63,495 nucleotides of DNA from ZC4RG42 sp036676355. Its GTDB lineage: Bacteria > Pseudomonadota > Gammaproteobacteria > Burkholderiales > SG8-39. Under the pieces are notes generated by a model that searched no databases, had not been told where the DNA came from, and saw only the letters and a program-made list of their open reading frames with translations. Of this stretch, positions 1-8,612 are shown one piece after another. Location of the stretch: assembly GCA_036676355.1 (NCBI GenBank), contig JAKFDA010000095.1, forward strand, positions 1 through 63,495, written 5' to 3'. The first letter of the stretch is position 1, and each line of letters begins with the position of its first letter. The position numbers were made by a program, and so were the translations under genes.

Positions 1-93
1 TTCGCGCGCTCGCTCCATGCTTTCGTCCGACTCGTCCTGTCCGCAGCCAACGAGTGCGAGTGCCAACAGTGTGGCTATGAGTACAGCTTGCAT
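1..93 (-). CDS. N-terminus of a small lipoprotein (cut by window edge)
   Basis: The reverse strand reads MQAVLIATLLALALVGCG followed by an acidic stretch (QDESDESMERARE) and runs off the left edge after 31 codons. The first 16 residues form a classic type II signal peptide and L-V-G-C is a lipobox, so Cys17 would be lipidated and the protein anchored in a membrane facing the periplasm. The start has an AAAGG about 8 bases upstream. It diverges from the TPR gene. The acidic, charged mature N-terminus is typical of a linker; nothing about the function can be said from this fragment. Confidence 0.6.
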   Translation of the reverse strand, partial: MQAVLIATLLALALVGCGQDESDESMERARE

Positions 94-264
94 CGGTAGG
101 CCTTTGCGTCTACGAAGAATGACGAGCAATGCAAGCGACCCGCCTATCGCCGGACGCGGTGCGCCTGACCGTGCATCCGGCGAGGTGCGGTGCGCGTCTC
201 GGCATTGCGCGCGATCGCGATGAAGCGCGACGTTGTGGCGATTTTCCTCGCCAATGGGGGAACG

Positions 265-2079
265 ATGAACCGTCGACCAGGACTCAAACCGGCCGCGCTT
301 GTCGGAGGCGCGATCATCGGCGTTTCGCTCGCCTATGCGGGCAACGGGCCGCCGGCGCGTCCGGCATCTTTCGATCCGCTGCTGGATCTTCCCGCCAACT
401 GCGTCACCACGCCGGAGCGGACGCGCGCGTTGTTACACACTTTTCAGCTTGCGCAGGCCGCGACGAGCCCGGAATTGCGTCCGGTGGATCGTCCACGGCC
501 TGAGCGCGCCGCATCCGGAGCAAACGATCCGCCGCTGTGGTCGGGGTTGGGCACGTTGAGCTTCAAAATCACGACGAAATCTTCCGCCGCGCAGCGTTAT
601 TTCGATCAGGGCCTGCGTTTGTCATATGCGTTCAACCACGGCGAGGCGCGCCGCGCGTTTCAGGCGGCGCAACGCCACGATCCGGCGTGCGCCATGTGCT
701 ACTGGGGCGAAGCACTGATACTGGGGCCGAACATCAATGCGCCGATAGACCCGGCGGCGGTGGCGCCCGCGATCGCCGCCGTGGCGCGTGCGCGCGAGCT
801 CGCGCGTGGCGCTTCCCTGCCTGAGCGGGCGCTGATCGATGCGCTTGCCATGCGTTACGACGCCGATCCCAAAGCCGGGCGGGCGATGCTGGACGGCGCT
901 TACGCCGATGCGATGGGCGAAGCGCATCGTCGCTTTCCCAGGGACCCGGTGATCGCCACTCTGTATGCCGAGGCGATGATGGACACCCAGCCGTGGGATT
1001 ACTGGGAGAAGGGCGGGGGTAAGCCGAAGGGGCGTGGCGGCGAGATCGTCAGTACACTGGAACAGGTGCTGGCCGCGCATCCCGATCATCCCGGCGCGAT
1101 TCACCTCTATATTCATGCCGTTGAAGCATCCGGTCGACCGCAGCGCGCCGAGCCGTATGCCGAGCGTCTGGCGCAATCGATGCCCGGCGCCGGACACATC
1201 GTGCATATGCCGTCGCATATCTACTATCGCGTCGGCCGCTATATCGATTCGCTTGCCGCCAACAAGCGCGCCGTCGCAACCGACGAGGCGTATCTGTCGA
1301 AGTCGAAAGCGCAGGGCATGTACGCCTGGGGCTACTACCCGCACAACGTTCACTTCCTCATGGCGTCGGCGCAAATGGCGGGCGACGGACCGACCGCTGT
1401 GGAGGCGGCCGAGAAACTGGCGCGCATCATCCCGTATGAAGCGCTGCGCGAGGTGCCCTCGGTTCATCCCATCAAGGTGGCGCCGTATTTCGTGCACGCG
1501 CAATTCAGCGCGCCCGAAGCAGTGCTGGCGCTGCCCGATCCGGGTAATGAATTTCCTTACATCAAGGCGATATGGCATTACGCCCGCGGCGTCGCGCATG
1601 CGGCGGCCGGTGATGCCGGACGCGCGCGAGCGGAGGCGGACACGATCGCGGCGCTGAGTCGCGACGCGGATTTCAAAGCGCTCATCGACGGTCTGGTGCC
1701 GGTGCCGCAAGTATTGGAGGTCGCGGAGAACTCGGTCCGCGCGCGCGCTGCGCAGGCGGACGGCGATCTGTCCAGGGCAGCGCAATATTTTCGCACCGCC
1801 ATCGCGGCCGAAGATGAGTTGTCGTACATGGAGCCGCCGTACTGGTATTACCCGCTGCGTCAATCGCTCGGCGCAGTCTTGCTGGCTCAAGGCGATCTGG
1901 ATGGGGCGGAACTGCAGTTCCGTTCCAGCCTGGCGCGCACGCCGAACAATGGTTGGGCGCTTTACGGCCTGACGCAGGTTTATGAGCGGCGCGGCGACGC
2001 CAAACAGGCGGCGGCGATGCGGCAGCGTTTCGACAAATCCTGGGCGGGCGGCAAATCAGTCGATCCGGCGCGGTTGTGA
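265..2079 (+). CDS. Secreted tetratricopeptide-repeat protein
   Basis: A 604-residue protein. The ATG at 265 was chosen because GGGGGA sits just upstream and a signal-peptide-like hydrophobic stretch (about residues 9-25, ALVGGAIIGVSLAYA) then falls at the N-terminus; in-frame starts further upstream (from 190) would bury it. After a proline-rich linker come helix-turn-helix TPR-like repeats, e.g. YFDQGLRLSYAFNHGEARRAF, with a CxxC (CAMC) beside the first repeat, and a second TPR group near the C-terminus. This belongs to a widespread family of exported TPR proteins whose molecular role is not established; it probably scaffolds protein contacts in the periplasm. The gene stands alone, with a strong hairpin 14 bp after its stop. 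Confidence 0.85.
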   Translation: MNRRPGLKPAALVGGAIIGVSLAYAGNGPPARPASFDPLLDLPANCVTTPERTRALLHTFQLAQAATSPELRPVDRPRPERAASGANDPPLWSGLGTLSFKITTKSSAAQRYFDQGLRLSYAFNHGEARRAFQAAQRHDPACAMCYWGEALILGPNINAPIDPAAVAPAIAAVARARELARGASLPERALIDALAMRYDADPKAGRAMLDGAYADAMGEAHRRFPRDPVIATLYAEAMMDTQPWDYWEKGGGKPKGRGGEIVSTLEQVLAAHPDHPGAIHLYIHAVEASGRPQRAEPYAERLAQSMPGAGHIVHMPSHIYYRVGRYIDSLAANKRAVATDEAYLSKSKAQGMYAWGYYPHNVHFLMASAQMAGDGPTAVEAAEKLARIIPYEALREVPSVHPIKVAPYFVHAQFSAPEAVLALPDPGNEFPYIKAIWHYARGVAHAAAGDAGRARAEADTIAALSRDADFKALIDGLVPVPQVLEVAENSVRARAAQADGDLSRAAQYFRTAIAAEDELSYMEPPYWYYPLRQSLGAVLLAQGDLDGAELQFRSSLARTPNNGWALYGLTQVYERRGDAKQAAAMRQRFDKSWAGGKSVDPARL

Positions 2080-2080
2080 C

Positions 2081-2117
2081 GCCGAAAAAGCAAACGGCCT
2101 CCGATTGGAGGCCGTTA
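2081..2117. terminator. Bidirectional intrinsic terminator between the TPR gene and the dps array
   Basis: A perfect 10-bp stem (AACGGCCTCC at 2093-2102, GGAGGCCGTT at 2107-2116) closes a GATT tetraloop. An A-rich stretch on its left side (2085-2094) becomes a U-tract for leftward transcripts from dps; the right side is only weakly T-rich. It should stop dps-side transcripts that pass the repeated hairpins and also close the TPR transcript. Confidence 0.75.
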
Positions 2118-2350
2118 TTCAACACACGTACGCGAGGGCCGTCTTTTATTAGTTCCGACTAACGCGGCTGCGCCGCATGAGTCTCTACTTGAAAGACCGT
2201 TTTCCGCACATTACTTTTCAAGTAAGGTCCGCAGCATCCCGGTTTTTTAGTTCCGACATAACGCGGCTACGCCGCATTAGTCTTCACTGAAAACGGCCTT
2301 GAGAACCTTATTTTTCCTATAAGGTTCTCAACATCCAGGCCGTTTTTTGG
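2115..2350 (-). repeat. Tandem array of degenerate dps 3'-end copies with paired hairpins
   Basis: Reading the reverse strand, three extra copies of the last dps codons follow the real gene. Copy B (2308-2349) reads QKTAWMLRTL-stop-EK-stop. Copy A (2211-2246) reads KTG-MLRTLLEK-stop, with one codon lost. Copy 0 (2115-2145) is the most decayed: KTA, a frameshift, then RT-x-x-E-stop. Stop codons lie at 2410 (dps), 2308, 2211 and 2115, so the period is 102, 97 and 96 bp. Most codon differences in the KT..MLRT(L)LEK parts are synonymous (CGC/CGG/AGA, ACG/ACC, CTA/TTA, TAG/TAA). Each spacer holds a further hairpin: GCGGC-TGC-GCCGC at 2164, GCGGC-TAC-GCCGC at 2263, ACCTCGG-CGCA-CCGAGGT at 2361. The copies cannot be translated as extensions of dps. 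Confidence 0.85.
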
Positions 2351-2409
2351 TCTCGCCATAACCTCGGCGCACCGAGGTTAGTCTCGCCCGAAGACGGCCG
2401 CTGCGCGCG

Positions 2410-2907
2410 CTACTTTTCAAGTAGCGTGCGCAGCATCCACGCCGTCTTCTCATGCACCTGCATGCGCTGGGTGAGCAGATCCGCGGTGGGCTGATCGTTG
2501 GCCTCTTCGGCCACCTTGAATACGCCGCGAGCGGTTCGTGTCACCGCCTCCTGACCCTCGACGAGCAGGTTGATCATCTCGTCCGCAGACGGTACGCCTT
2601 CGGTCTCCTTGATGGAGGACAGTTGCGCGTAGGTCTTGTACGTGCCGGGCGCGGGCACGCCCAGGGCGCGAATGCGTTCCGCAATAAGATCGACGGCAGC
2701 GGCAAGTTCGGTGTACTGCTCTTCGAACATCAGATGCAGCGTGTTGAACATCGGTCCGGTCACGTTCCAGTGGAAGTTGTGCGTCTTCAGGTAGAGCGTG
2801 TAGGTGTCGGCCAGCAGATGAGACAGCCCATCGGCGATCTCTTTCCGATTCTTGTCGGACAGACCGATGTTGATATTTGCCGCATAGCCTCGGGATTTGT
2901 TCGCCAT
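2410..2907 (-). CDS. dps: Dps ferritin-like DNA-protecting protein
   Basis: A 165-residue Dps/starvation-inducible protein. Dps dodecamers bind DNA and oxidise Fe(II) with peroxide, storing the mineral core. The family's ferroxidase region is clear: KTHNFHWNVTGP followed by FEEQYTELAAAVDLIAERIRALG. The ATG at 2907 is preceded by AAGGAGA at an ideal distance; a longer in-frame extension to 2946 is unlikely. It lies just downstream of oxyR on the same strand but has its own promoter-like sequence. The stop codon lies inside a near-perfect 15-bp hairpin (2401-2433), itself enclosed by a 9-bp outer stem GAAGACGGC / GCCGTCTTC, so terminator and C-terminal codons are superimposed. This 3' end is the one repeated downstream. 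Confidence 0.95.
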   Translation of the reverse strand: MANKSRGYAANINIGLSDKNRKEIADGLSHLLADTYTLYLKTHNFHWNVTGPMFNTLHLMFEEQYTELAAAVDLIAERIRALGVPAPGTYKTYAQLSSIKETEGVPSADEMINLLVEGQEAVTRTARGVFKVAEEANDQPTADLLTQRMQVHEKTAWMLRTLLEK

Positions 2908-2973
2908 CACTATCTCCTTGGAAGTTGATCTTGTCGAACACACCATACAACGCGCCGCTGTGCCGGCCGATGA

Positions 2974-3001
2974 ATTCTATGGAACAACACTATTGCTTCA
3001 A
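2974..3001 (-). promoter_or_regulatory. Probable sigma70-type promoter of dps
   Basis: On the reverse strand TTGAAG (2996-3001) and TAGAAT (2974-2979) are separated by 16 bp, about 70 bp upstream of the dps start. ATAG tetranucleotides at the spacer and -10 resemble the ATAG half-elements of OxyR sites, which would fit peroxide control by the neighbouring regulator. The promoter match is good; the OxyR reading is inference. Confidence 0.5.
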
Positions 3002-3027
3002 CCTAACAAATGCGAGCCGGCCCGCGT

Positions 3028-3972
3028 TCACGATGGTTCGGCCGGAAGATCCAGCGTATGCACGGAATCCAGGTTGCAATTCAACACCACCTCGCGTAAC
3101 GCTTCCACCGCTTCCAGCCGCGGGAAAGTCTTGCGATAGGCCAGAACGACGCGGCGGTCCGGCACGGGTTTTGTGAACGGGATATAAGCCAGCAGACGAT
3201 CGCGCCTGGCACTGTGCGGAACGGCGGTGGCCGGCAACACCGTCACGCCGGTACCGGATGCCACCATGTGACGGATTGTTTCCAGAGACGAACCTTCGAA
3301 CGCCTTCTGGATGCCATCGGTCGAGGCGCTGAAACGGTTGAGCTCGGGGCACACTTCGAGCACCTGGTCGCGCAGACAGTGTCCCGTGCCCAGCAGCAAC
3401 ATGTGTTCATCTTTCAATTCGCGGCTCGACACCGATTTGCGCGTCGCCCAAGCATGCGCGCGCGGCACCGCGACAACGAATGGTTCGTCGTACAGCGGTT
3501 GCACCATCAAACCGCTGGCTTCAAGCGGCAGAGCGAGAATGGCTATGTCGAGTTCGCCCTGGCGCAGCAGTTCGATCAGACGATGGGTGTACTGCTCCTG
3601 CAGGATGAGCGGCATGCGTGGTGCGCGTTTCTTCAACGCGGGCACCATTTCCGGCAGCAGATAGGGGCCGATGGTGAAAATCACGCCGAGACGCAAGGGG
3701 CCGTTGAGCGGATCCTTGCCCTGTTTGGCCAGTTCCTTCACCACGGCCGCCTGTTCGAGTACGCGTTCGGCCTGTTCGATGATGCGTTCGCCGATGGGTG
3801 TAATGCCGACTTCGCCGCCGCCACGTTCGAATAAGGTGACGCCCAGTTCATCTTCGAGCTTGCGTACCGCCACCGAAAGTGTGGGCTGACTGACAAAACA
3901 CGCCTCGGCCGCGCGGCCGAAGTGTCGTTCGCGCGCGACCGCGACGATATAACGGAGTTCAGTAAGTGTCAT
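3028..3972 (-). CDS. oxyR: OxyR, peroxide-sensing LysR-family regulator
   Basis: A 314-residue LysR-type regulator. Residues 1-60 hold the winged helix-turn-helix (MTLTELRYIVAVARERHFGR ... SQPTLSVAVRKLEDELG). The C-terminal domain carries GTGHCLRDQVLEVC with cysteines exactly at positions 199 and 208, the disulfide switch numbering of E. coli OxyR. Oxidation by hydrogen peroxide forms the disulfide and activates target genes such as catalase, dps and alkyl hydroperoxide reductase. The adjacent dps gene is a likely target. Length and motif leave little doubt. Confidence 0.95.
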   Translation of the reverse strand: MTLTELRYIVAVARERHFGRAAEACFVSQPTLSVAVRKLEDELGVTLFERGGGEVGITPIGERIIEQAERVLEQAAVVKELAKQGKDPLNGPLRLGVIFTIGPYLLPEMVPALKKRAPRMPLILQEQYTHRLIELLRQGELDIAILALPLEASGLMVQPLYDEPFVVAVPRAHAWATRKSVSSRELKDEHMLLLGTGHCLRDQVLEVCPELNRFSASTDGIQKAFEGSSLETIRHMVASGTGVTVLPATAVPHSARRDRLLAYIPFTKPVPDRRVVLAYRKTFPRLEAVEALREVVLNCNLDSVHTLDLPAEPS

Positions 3973-4122
3973 AAGCCAATCATAGCGCCACCCTTGGTCT
4001 GATTTCAGCGAAGGCCTGAGACAGTGCCGTTCGCTGCGTAATGTGGGCGAATTATCGGCTCGGTGGCGGGACGAATCGGCGCTGCCGCTTTCGCACGCGG
4101 AGGGCGGTCTGCCGATCGGCTT

Positions 4123-5775
4123 TTACGGTTCGCACCCTTCAACCGCGCGTCGCAGGATCGCCGCGCAATCGACGCCGGCCGGCAGAGTGCCGAATGCGCG
4201 GCCGCCCTCGCCGCCGAGTCGAGCGGCAATGAAGCCATCGGCGGTGACGGACGGCGCATGTTTCACAAGGAGTCCGCCCTGTAGCGCCAGCGCCAGTTGC
4301 TCGGTGATTCGGCGAGCATCGCGTTGCGGCACCCTGACATTGCGTATGGCGCCCCACAATATGGCCAGATGGCGCGACAGGTCCGGATGCTCTCCGGCTT
4401 GAGGCATCAACTCGCCAAACAATGCTTCAAGTGTGGTGGCCGGCGTCTTGTCGATGGCGCGCAATACATCCAGACAGATGACGTTGCCGCTGCCTTCCCA
4501 TACGCCGTTAAGCGGAGCCTCGCGATATAGTCGGGCGAGCGGCCAATCCTCCACATAGCCGTTGCCGCCGAGACATTCGAGCGCTTCTGCCACCAGCGTC
4601 GGCAGGCGCTTGCATAACCAGTACTTCGCCACCGGCGTGACAAGACGGGTATAGGCTTGTTCGCGCTCATCGCTTCGTGCTCGATCGAAAGCGCCAGCGA
4701 GCCGGAAGGCGAGCAGCGCGGCGGCTTCGGCCTCGAGCGCAAGATCGGCCAGCACGTTCTGCATCAGCGGCTGATCGATCAATGCACGGCCGAACGCATA
4801 GCGATAGCGTGCGTGATGTATCGCCTGGCGTACTGCCGCGCGCATCATGCCGGCCGCCGCAACGACGATATCGAAACGCGTCAGGTGCGCCATTTCGATC
4901 AGCGTGGCGATGCCGCGCCCAGGCTCGCCGATCATCCATGCATGCGTGCGGTCGTATTCGATTTCGCTCGATGCATTGGAGCGATTACCGAGCTTGTCCT
5001 TCAGCCGCACAATGGTGAGACGATTGCGCGCGCCATCCGGCAGTACGCGCGGCACCAGAAAGCAGGTGAGTCCTTCGGCGCGTTGCGCCAGCGTGAGGAA
5101 GCCGTCGCTCATCGGCGCCGAACAGAACCATTTGTGTCCGTTGAGCACATGCTCGTGCTGATCGACCGGGATGGCGATACTGGCGTTCGAGCGCAGATCG
5201 GAGCCGCCCTGCTTTTCCGTCATCGCCATGCCGATGGTGGCGGCGCGTTTTTCGTGCAGCGGCGCCATGCGCGGATCGTAATCGTCGGTGAGCAGCTTCG
5301 GCTCCCAGTTTGCCGAGAGTGAAGGCTGGCTGCGCAACACCTGCACGCCGGCGAAAGTCATGGTGATCGGACAGGCGGTGCCTTGTTCGCCCTGATTCCA
5401 GAGATAGTTGAGCGCAGCCCGTGCGACAAACCCGCCGCTGCGGTCCGCTTTCCACGCAAGCGAATGCAGCCCCGCGCCGAACCCGACCTGCATCAGACGA
5501 TGGTAGGCGGGGTGATATTCGACCGCGTCGATGCGTTCGCCGAAGCGATCGTGCGTGCGTAGCGTCGGCGGGTGATTATTGGCGTCGGCCGCGAGCGATT
5601 GCATCTCGGTGCCGCCGACGAAGCGGCCGAGCGATTGCGCGCGCGCCTCCACCCATTCGCCGCCTTCACGCTCGACTGCGGCGCGCAGTATCGCGTCGCT
5701 CGTCCACGCGTCAAAATCGACCAATGCCGCAGGTAGATTGTTATGAACCGGGTCTGTTGCAAAGGATTGCGTCAT
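4123..5775 (-). CDS. aidB: AidB-like acyl-CoA dehydrogenase
   Basis: About 550 residues, an acyl-CoA dehydrogenase-fold flavoprotein of the AidB subgroup. Visible landmarks are TEKQGGSDLRSN (the flavin-contacting loop of AidB proteins), a middle beta domain with HKWFCSAPMSD, and the helical C-terminal domain with ECLGGNGYVEDWPLARLYREAPLNGVWEGSGNV. AidB of E. coli is part of the adaptive response to alkylating agents, binds DNA and has only weak isovaleryl-CoA dehydrogenase activity; some relatives are ordinary dehydrogenases. The start at 5775 (MTQSF) has GGGAG 8 bases upstream. It runs toward oxyR with 150 bp between, so it may belong to the same stress neighbourhood, but no ada or alkA is seen here. 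Confidence 0.85.
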   Translation of the reverse strand: MTQSFATDPVHNNLPAALVDFDAWTSDAILRAAVEREGGEWVEARAQSLGRFVGGTEMQSLAADANNHPPTLRTHDRFGERIDAVEYHPAYHRLMQVGFGAGLHSLAWKADRSGGFVARAALNYLWNQGEQGTACPITMTFAGVQVLRSQPSLSANWEPKLLTDDYDPRMAPLHEKRAATIGMAMTEKQGGSDLRSNASIAIPVDQHEHVLNGHKWFCSAPMSDGFLTLAQRAEGLTCFLVPRVLPDGARNRLTIVRLKDKLGNRSNASSEIEYDRTHAWMIGEPGRGIATLIEMAHLTRFDIVVAAAGMMRAAVRQAIHHARYRYAFGRALIDQPLMQNVLADLALEAEAAALLAFRLAGAFDRARSDEREQAYTRLVTPVAKYWLCKRLPTLVAEALECLGGNGYVEDWPLARLYREAPLNGVWEGSGNVICLDVLRAIDKTPATTLEALFGELMPQAGEHPDLSRHLAILWGAIRNVRVPQRDARRITEQLALALQGGLLVKHAPSVTADGFIAARLGGEGGRAFGTLPAGVDCAAILRRAVEGCEP

Positions 5776-5909
5776 GACCGACTCCCAGGCACGGCCCATC
5801 CTACACCGGACGAAGCCTGTGATCGACGCGCGGTCGAAATGTCGCGCTAGAATCGCCCGTCACCGCCCGCGCCGCTTCATGCGCACAGACCTTGCTTGAA
5901 ACGAGCACG

Positions 5910-8465
5910 ATGATGATTCCTACCGACTACACACTCGAAGTCAACCCGAACATTCCGCACCGGCTGGCGCGGCTGGAAGAGCTGGCGAACAATCTGTGGT
6001 ACAGCTGGGACCGCGCAACGCGTTCCCTGTTCGCGCGTTTGCATCCGCAACTGTGGGACGCGGTGGGCCATAGTCCGAAGGCAATGCTCAAGCGTGTCGA
6101 CGAACAGCGCCTTTTCGATGCCGCCGACGACCCGGCTTTTCTCAGCGCCTTCAATCGCGCGTTGTCGGCGTACGACTCCTATCATTCGGAGCCGCTGCGA
6201 CGCAACGGTTCCGAATGGCTGCGGCAGAGCGATCTGGTCGCGTACTTCTGCGCCGAGTTCGGTTTTCACGAAAGTTTTCCGATCTATTCGGGCGGCCTGG
6301 GAATCCTGGCCGGCGATCACTGTAAGGCGGCGAGCGATATGCGCCTGCCTTTTGTCGGCGTCGGCCTGCTTTACCGTCAGGGCTATTTCTCGCAGACCAT
6401 CGACGGCGAGGGCAATCAACAACCGCATTACGCCGATTCGGATTTCGAGGACCTGCCCGTTTCGCAGGTCCTGCAGGAGGGCGGCCAGCCGTTGCAGGTG
6501 CAGGTGGCATTGCCGGGTCGCGAAGTGAACGTGCAGGTATGGCAGGCGCGCATCGGACACGTCACCTTGTATCTGCTGGACACCGATCTGGAGTCGAACA
6601 GCGACGGCGATCGCGATATCGCGCACCATTTATACGGCGGCGATCGTACGACTCGCATCGAGCAGGAGATGGTGCTCGGCATCGGCGGCGTACGCGTGCT
6701 CGCCGCATTGGGGTTGAAGCCCACCATCTGGCATATCAACGAGGGCCACGCCGCATTCCTGATCCTGGAACGCATCCGCAGCGCGATCCGCCAGGGGCTT
6801 GATTTCGCCACGGCGCTCGAAGCGGTCGCCGTCAACACCGTGTTCACCACGCACACGCCGGTCGCGGCCGGGCATGATCATTTTTCCGAGCAGATGATCG
6901 CGCAATACTTTCAATCCTACTGCGCCGAACTCTCCTTGGATCAGGAGCGGCTGCTGACGCTCGGTCGCACGTCGTTCAATACCGACTTCAACATGACGGC
7001 ATTGGCGGTGCGCGGTTCACGTCATCACAACGGCGTTTCGCGCATTCACGGCCGGGTCAGCGCGGAAATGCTCAAAGGCCTGTGGCCGCAGGTTCCGGCC
7101 GAGGAGAATCCGGTGACGTACGTGACCAACGGCGTGCATGCGCCGACGTTCGTCGCGCCGGAATGGAGCGTTCTGTTCGAGCGCTTCATGGCGTTTGACT
7201 GGAACGCGCGCCACAACGACCACGATATATGGGAACGGCTAATGGCGATGCCCGACCATATCTACTGGAGTACGCGGCAGCACCTCAAGGCGCAAATGCT
7301 GCATCTGGTGCGACATCGCATTCGTCTGCAGCATTTTCGCAATCAGGGCAGCGAAGCGCATCTCGATCGGCTGCTGCGCTGGGTGGACCCGGATGATCCG
7401 AGCGTGTTGACCATCGGCTTCGGCCGCCGCTTTGCGACTTACAAGCGCGCCACGCTGCTGTTCAGGGATCTCGAATTGCTGCACAAGATCGTCAGCGATC
7501 CGGAGCGTCCGGTGCTGTTCATTTTCGCTGGCAAGGCGCATCCGGCCGATGTGCCGGGGCAGGACTTGATTCGCGCCATCAGCCGCGTGTCACGCATGCC
7601 GGAATTCGAGGGCCACATCCTGCTGCTCGAAGGTTACGACATGCGTCTTGGCCGACGTCTGGTGTCCGGCGTCGATGTGTGGCTCAACAACCCGGTCTAT
7701 CCGCTTGAAGCGTCCGGCACGTCGGGTATGAAAGCCGGCATGAACGGCGTGATCAATCTCTCCGTGCTCGATGGATGGTGGGGCGAGGGTTACACCGGCG
7801 ACAACGGCTGGGCGATCAAGCCCGCGTCCAGCGCGGTGGACGAGGAACATCGCGATCGGGAAGAGTCGCGCACGCTGTACGAGATCCTGCAGGATCGCGT
7901 CGTGCCGATGTATTACAACCGCGGCAAGATGGGCTATTCGACGGAGTGGACAAGAATGTCGAAGCGCTCCATCGCGACGACCCTGCCGCGATTCAACGCG
8001 AATCGCATGCTCAACGAATACGTCGCGAAATTCTATCTGCCTGCTTCACAGTCCGGCCGCAAGTATGCGGAAGGCGGTTACGCCAACGCCAAGATCATCG
8101 CGCAGTGGAAAACGCATGTGCGTGCGGCGTGGCCGAATGTCACGCTGCGCCGTATCGACACGCCGAAGCGACGCATTCGCTTCGGCGAAGCGCTCCGCAT
8201 CGAAGTTGCGATGGATCTCGATGGCCTGGCGCCGGCGGACGTGTCGGTCGAGGCGATCGTCACACGCGGATTGCGCGACTCTGACGATCAACGCCGCGTT
8301 CACGTTTTTGTCGCAGAAGGCACGCGCACCGAGGCCGGTGAACATCGCTTCGTGCTGGAGCTTGAGCCCGAGTTATGCGGCAGGCTGGATTACCGCATCC
8401 GCGCTTATCCGGCGCATGAACTGCTGACGCATCCGTTCGAACTCGGTCTGATGTTGTGGGTTTAG
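5910..8465 (+). CDS. glgP: Alpha-glucan (glycogen/maltodextrin) phosphorylase
   Basis: About 852 residues of the bacterial alpha-glucan phosphorylase type with an N-terminal DUF3417-like extension (NNLWYSWDRATRSLF). It cleaves alpha-1,4-glucan with phosphate to give glucose-1-phosphate. The pyridoxal phosphate lysine lies in EASGTSGMKAGMNGV, equivalent to the GNMKF lysine of classical phosphorylases, and GFGRRFATYKRATLLF is part of the phosphate/cofactor site. ATG codons occur at 5910 and 5913; an in-frame TTG at 5892 is less likely. The ribosome site is weak. It is divergent from aidB and converges on glgA, so glycogen breakdown and synthesis are transcribed separately. Confidence 0.92.
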   Translation: MMIPTDYTLEVNPNIPHRLARLEELANNLWYSWDRATRSLFARLHPQLWDAVGHSPKAMLKRVDEQRLFDAADDPAFLSAFNRALSAYDSYHSEPLRRNGSEWLRQSDLVAYFCAEFGFHESFPIYSGGLGILAGDHCKAASDMRLPFVGVGLLYRQGYFSQTIDGEGNQQPHYADSDFEDLPVSQVLQEGGQPLQVQVALPGREVNVQVWQARIGHVTLYLLDTDLESNSDGDRDIAHHLYGGDRTTRIEQEMVLGIGGVRVLAALGLKPTIWHINEGHAAFLILERIRSAIRQGLDFATALEAVAVNTVFTTHTPVAAGHDHFSEQMIAQYFQSYCAELSLDQERLLTLGRTSFNTDFNMTALAVRGSRHHNGVSRIHGRVSAEMLKGLWPQVPAEENPVTYVTNGVHAPTFVAPEWSVLFERFMAFDWNARHNDHDIWERLMAMPDHIYWSTRQHLKAQMLHLVRHRIRLQHFRNQGSEAHLDRLLRWVDPDDPSVLTIGFGRRFATYKRATLLFRDLELLHKIVSDPERPVLFIFAGKAHPADVPGQDLIRAISRVSRMPEFEGHILLLEGYDMRLGRRLVSGVDVWLNNPVYPLEASGTSGMKAGMNGVINLSVLDGWWGEGYTGDNGWAIKPASSAVDEEHRDREESRTLYEILQDRVVPMYYNRGKMGYSTEWTRMSKRSIATTLPRFNANRMLNEYVAKFYLPASQSGRKYAEGGYANAKIIAQWKTHVRAAWPNVTLRRIDTPKRRIRFGEALRIEVAMDLDGLAPADVSVEAIVTRGLRDSDDQRRVHVFVAEGTRTEAGEHRFVLELEPELCGRLDYRIRAYPAHELLTHPFELGLMLWV

Positions 8466-8471
8466 AGGATC

Positions 8472-8612
8472 AGCGGAGAGGGTCGAGAGTAAAAGCAGCC
8501 AGAAGGAACGAATGGCGCTCGGCTCGCTGGTCATAATGACAACAATGCGAGTCGTGCCGGGTTTATCCGGCATCCGGTTTTCATCGCTATGCTCTCGGCT
8601 CTCCGCTCTAGA
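8472..8612. repeat. Small element with inverted ends (copy 1)
   Basis: The interval between the convergent 3' ends of glgP and glgA starts with GCGGAGAGGGTCGAGAG and ends with the inverted form GCTCTCGGCTCTCCGCT. The interior has GAACGAATGG near the left end, as in the other copies, but lacks the GGATTCCC core. No ORF is present. Similar ends occur at 18.2 kb and 62.8 kb, with single ends or palindromes at 57.5 and 60.7 kb. Confidence 0.6.

Noticed and set aside
2157..2380. Integron-like attC sites in the dps array
   Set aside because: The imperfect palindromes lack the RYYYAAC/GTTRRRY core boxes at unit ends, and the units encode dps codons instead of cassettes.
4005..4122. Small gene in the aidB-oxyR gap
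   Set aside because: Short frames here have no ribosome site and biased arginine/proline composition typical of GC-rich non-coding frames.
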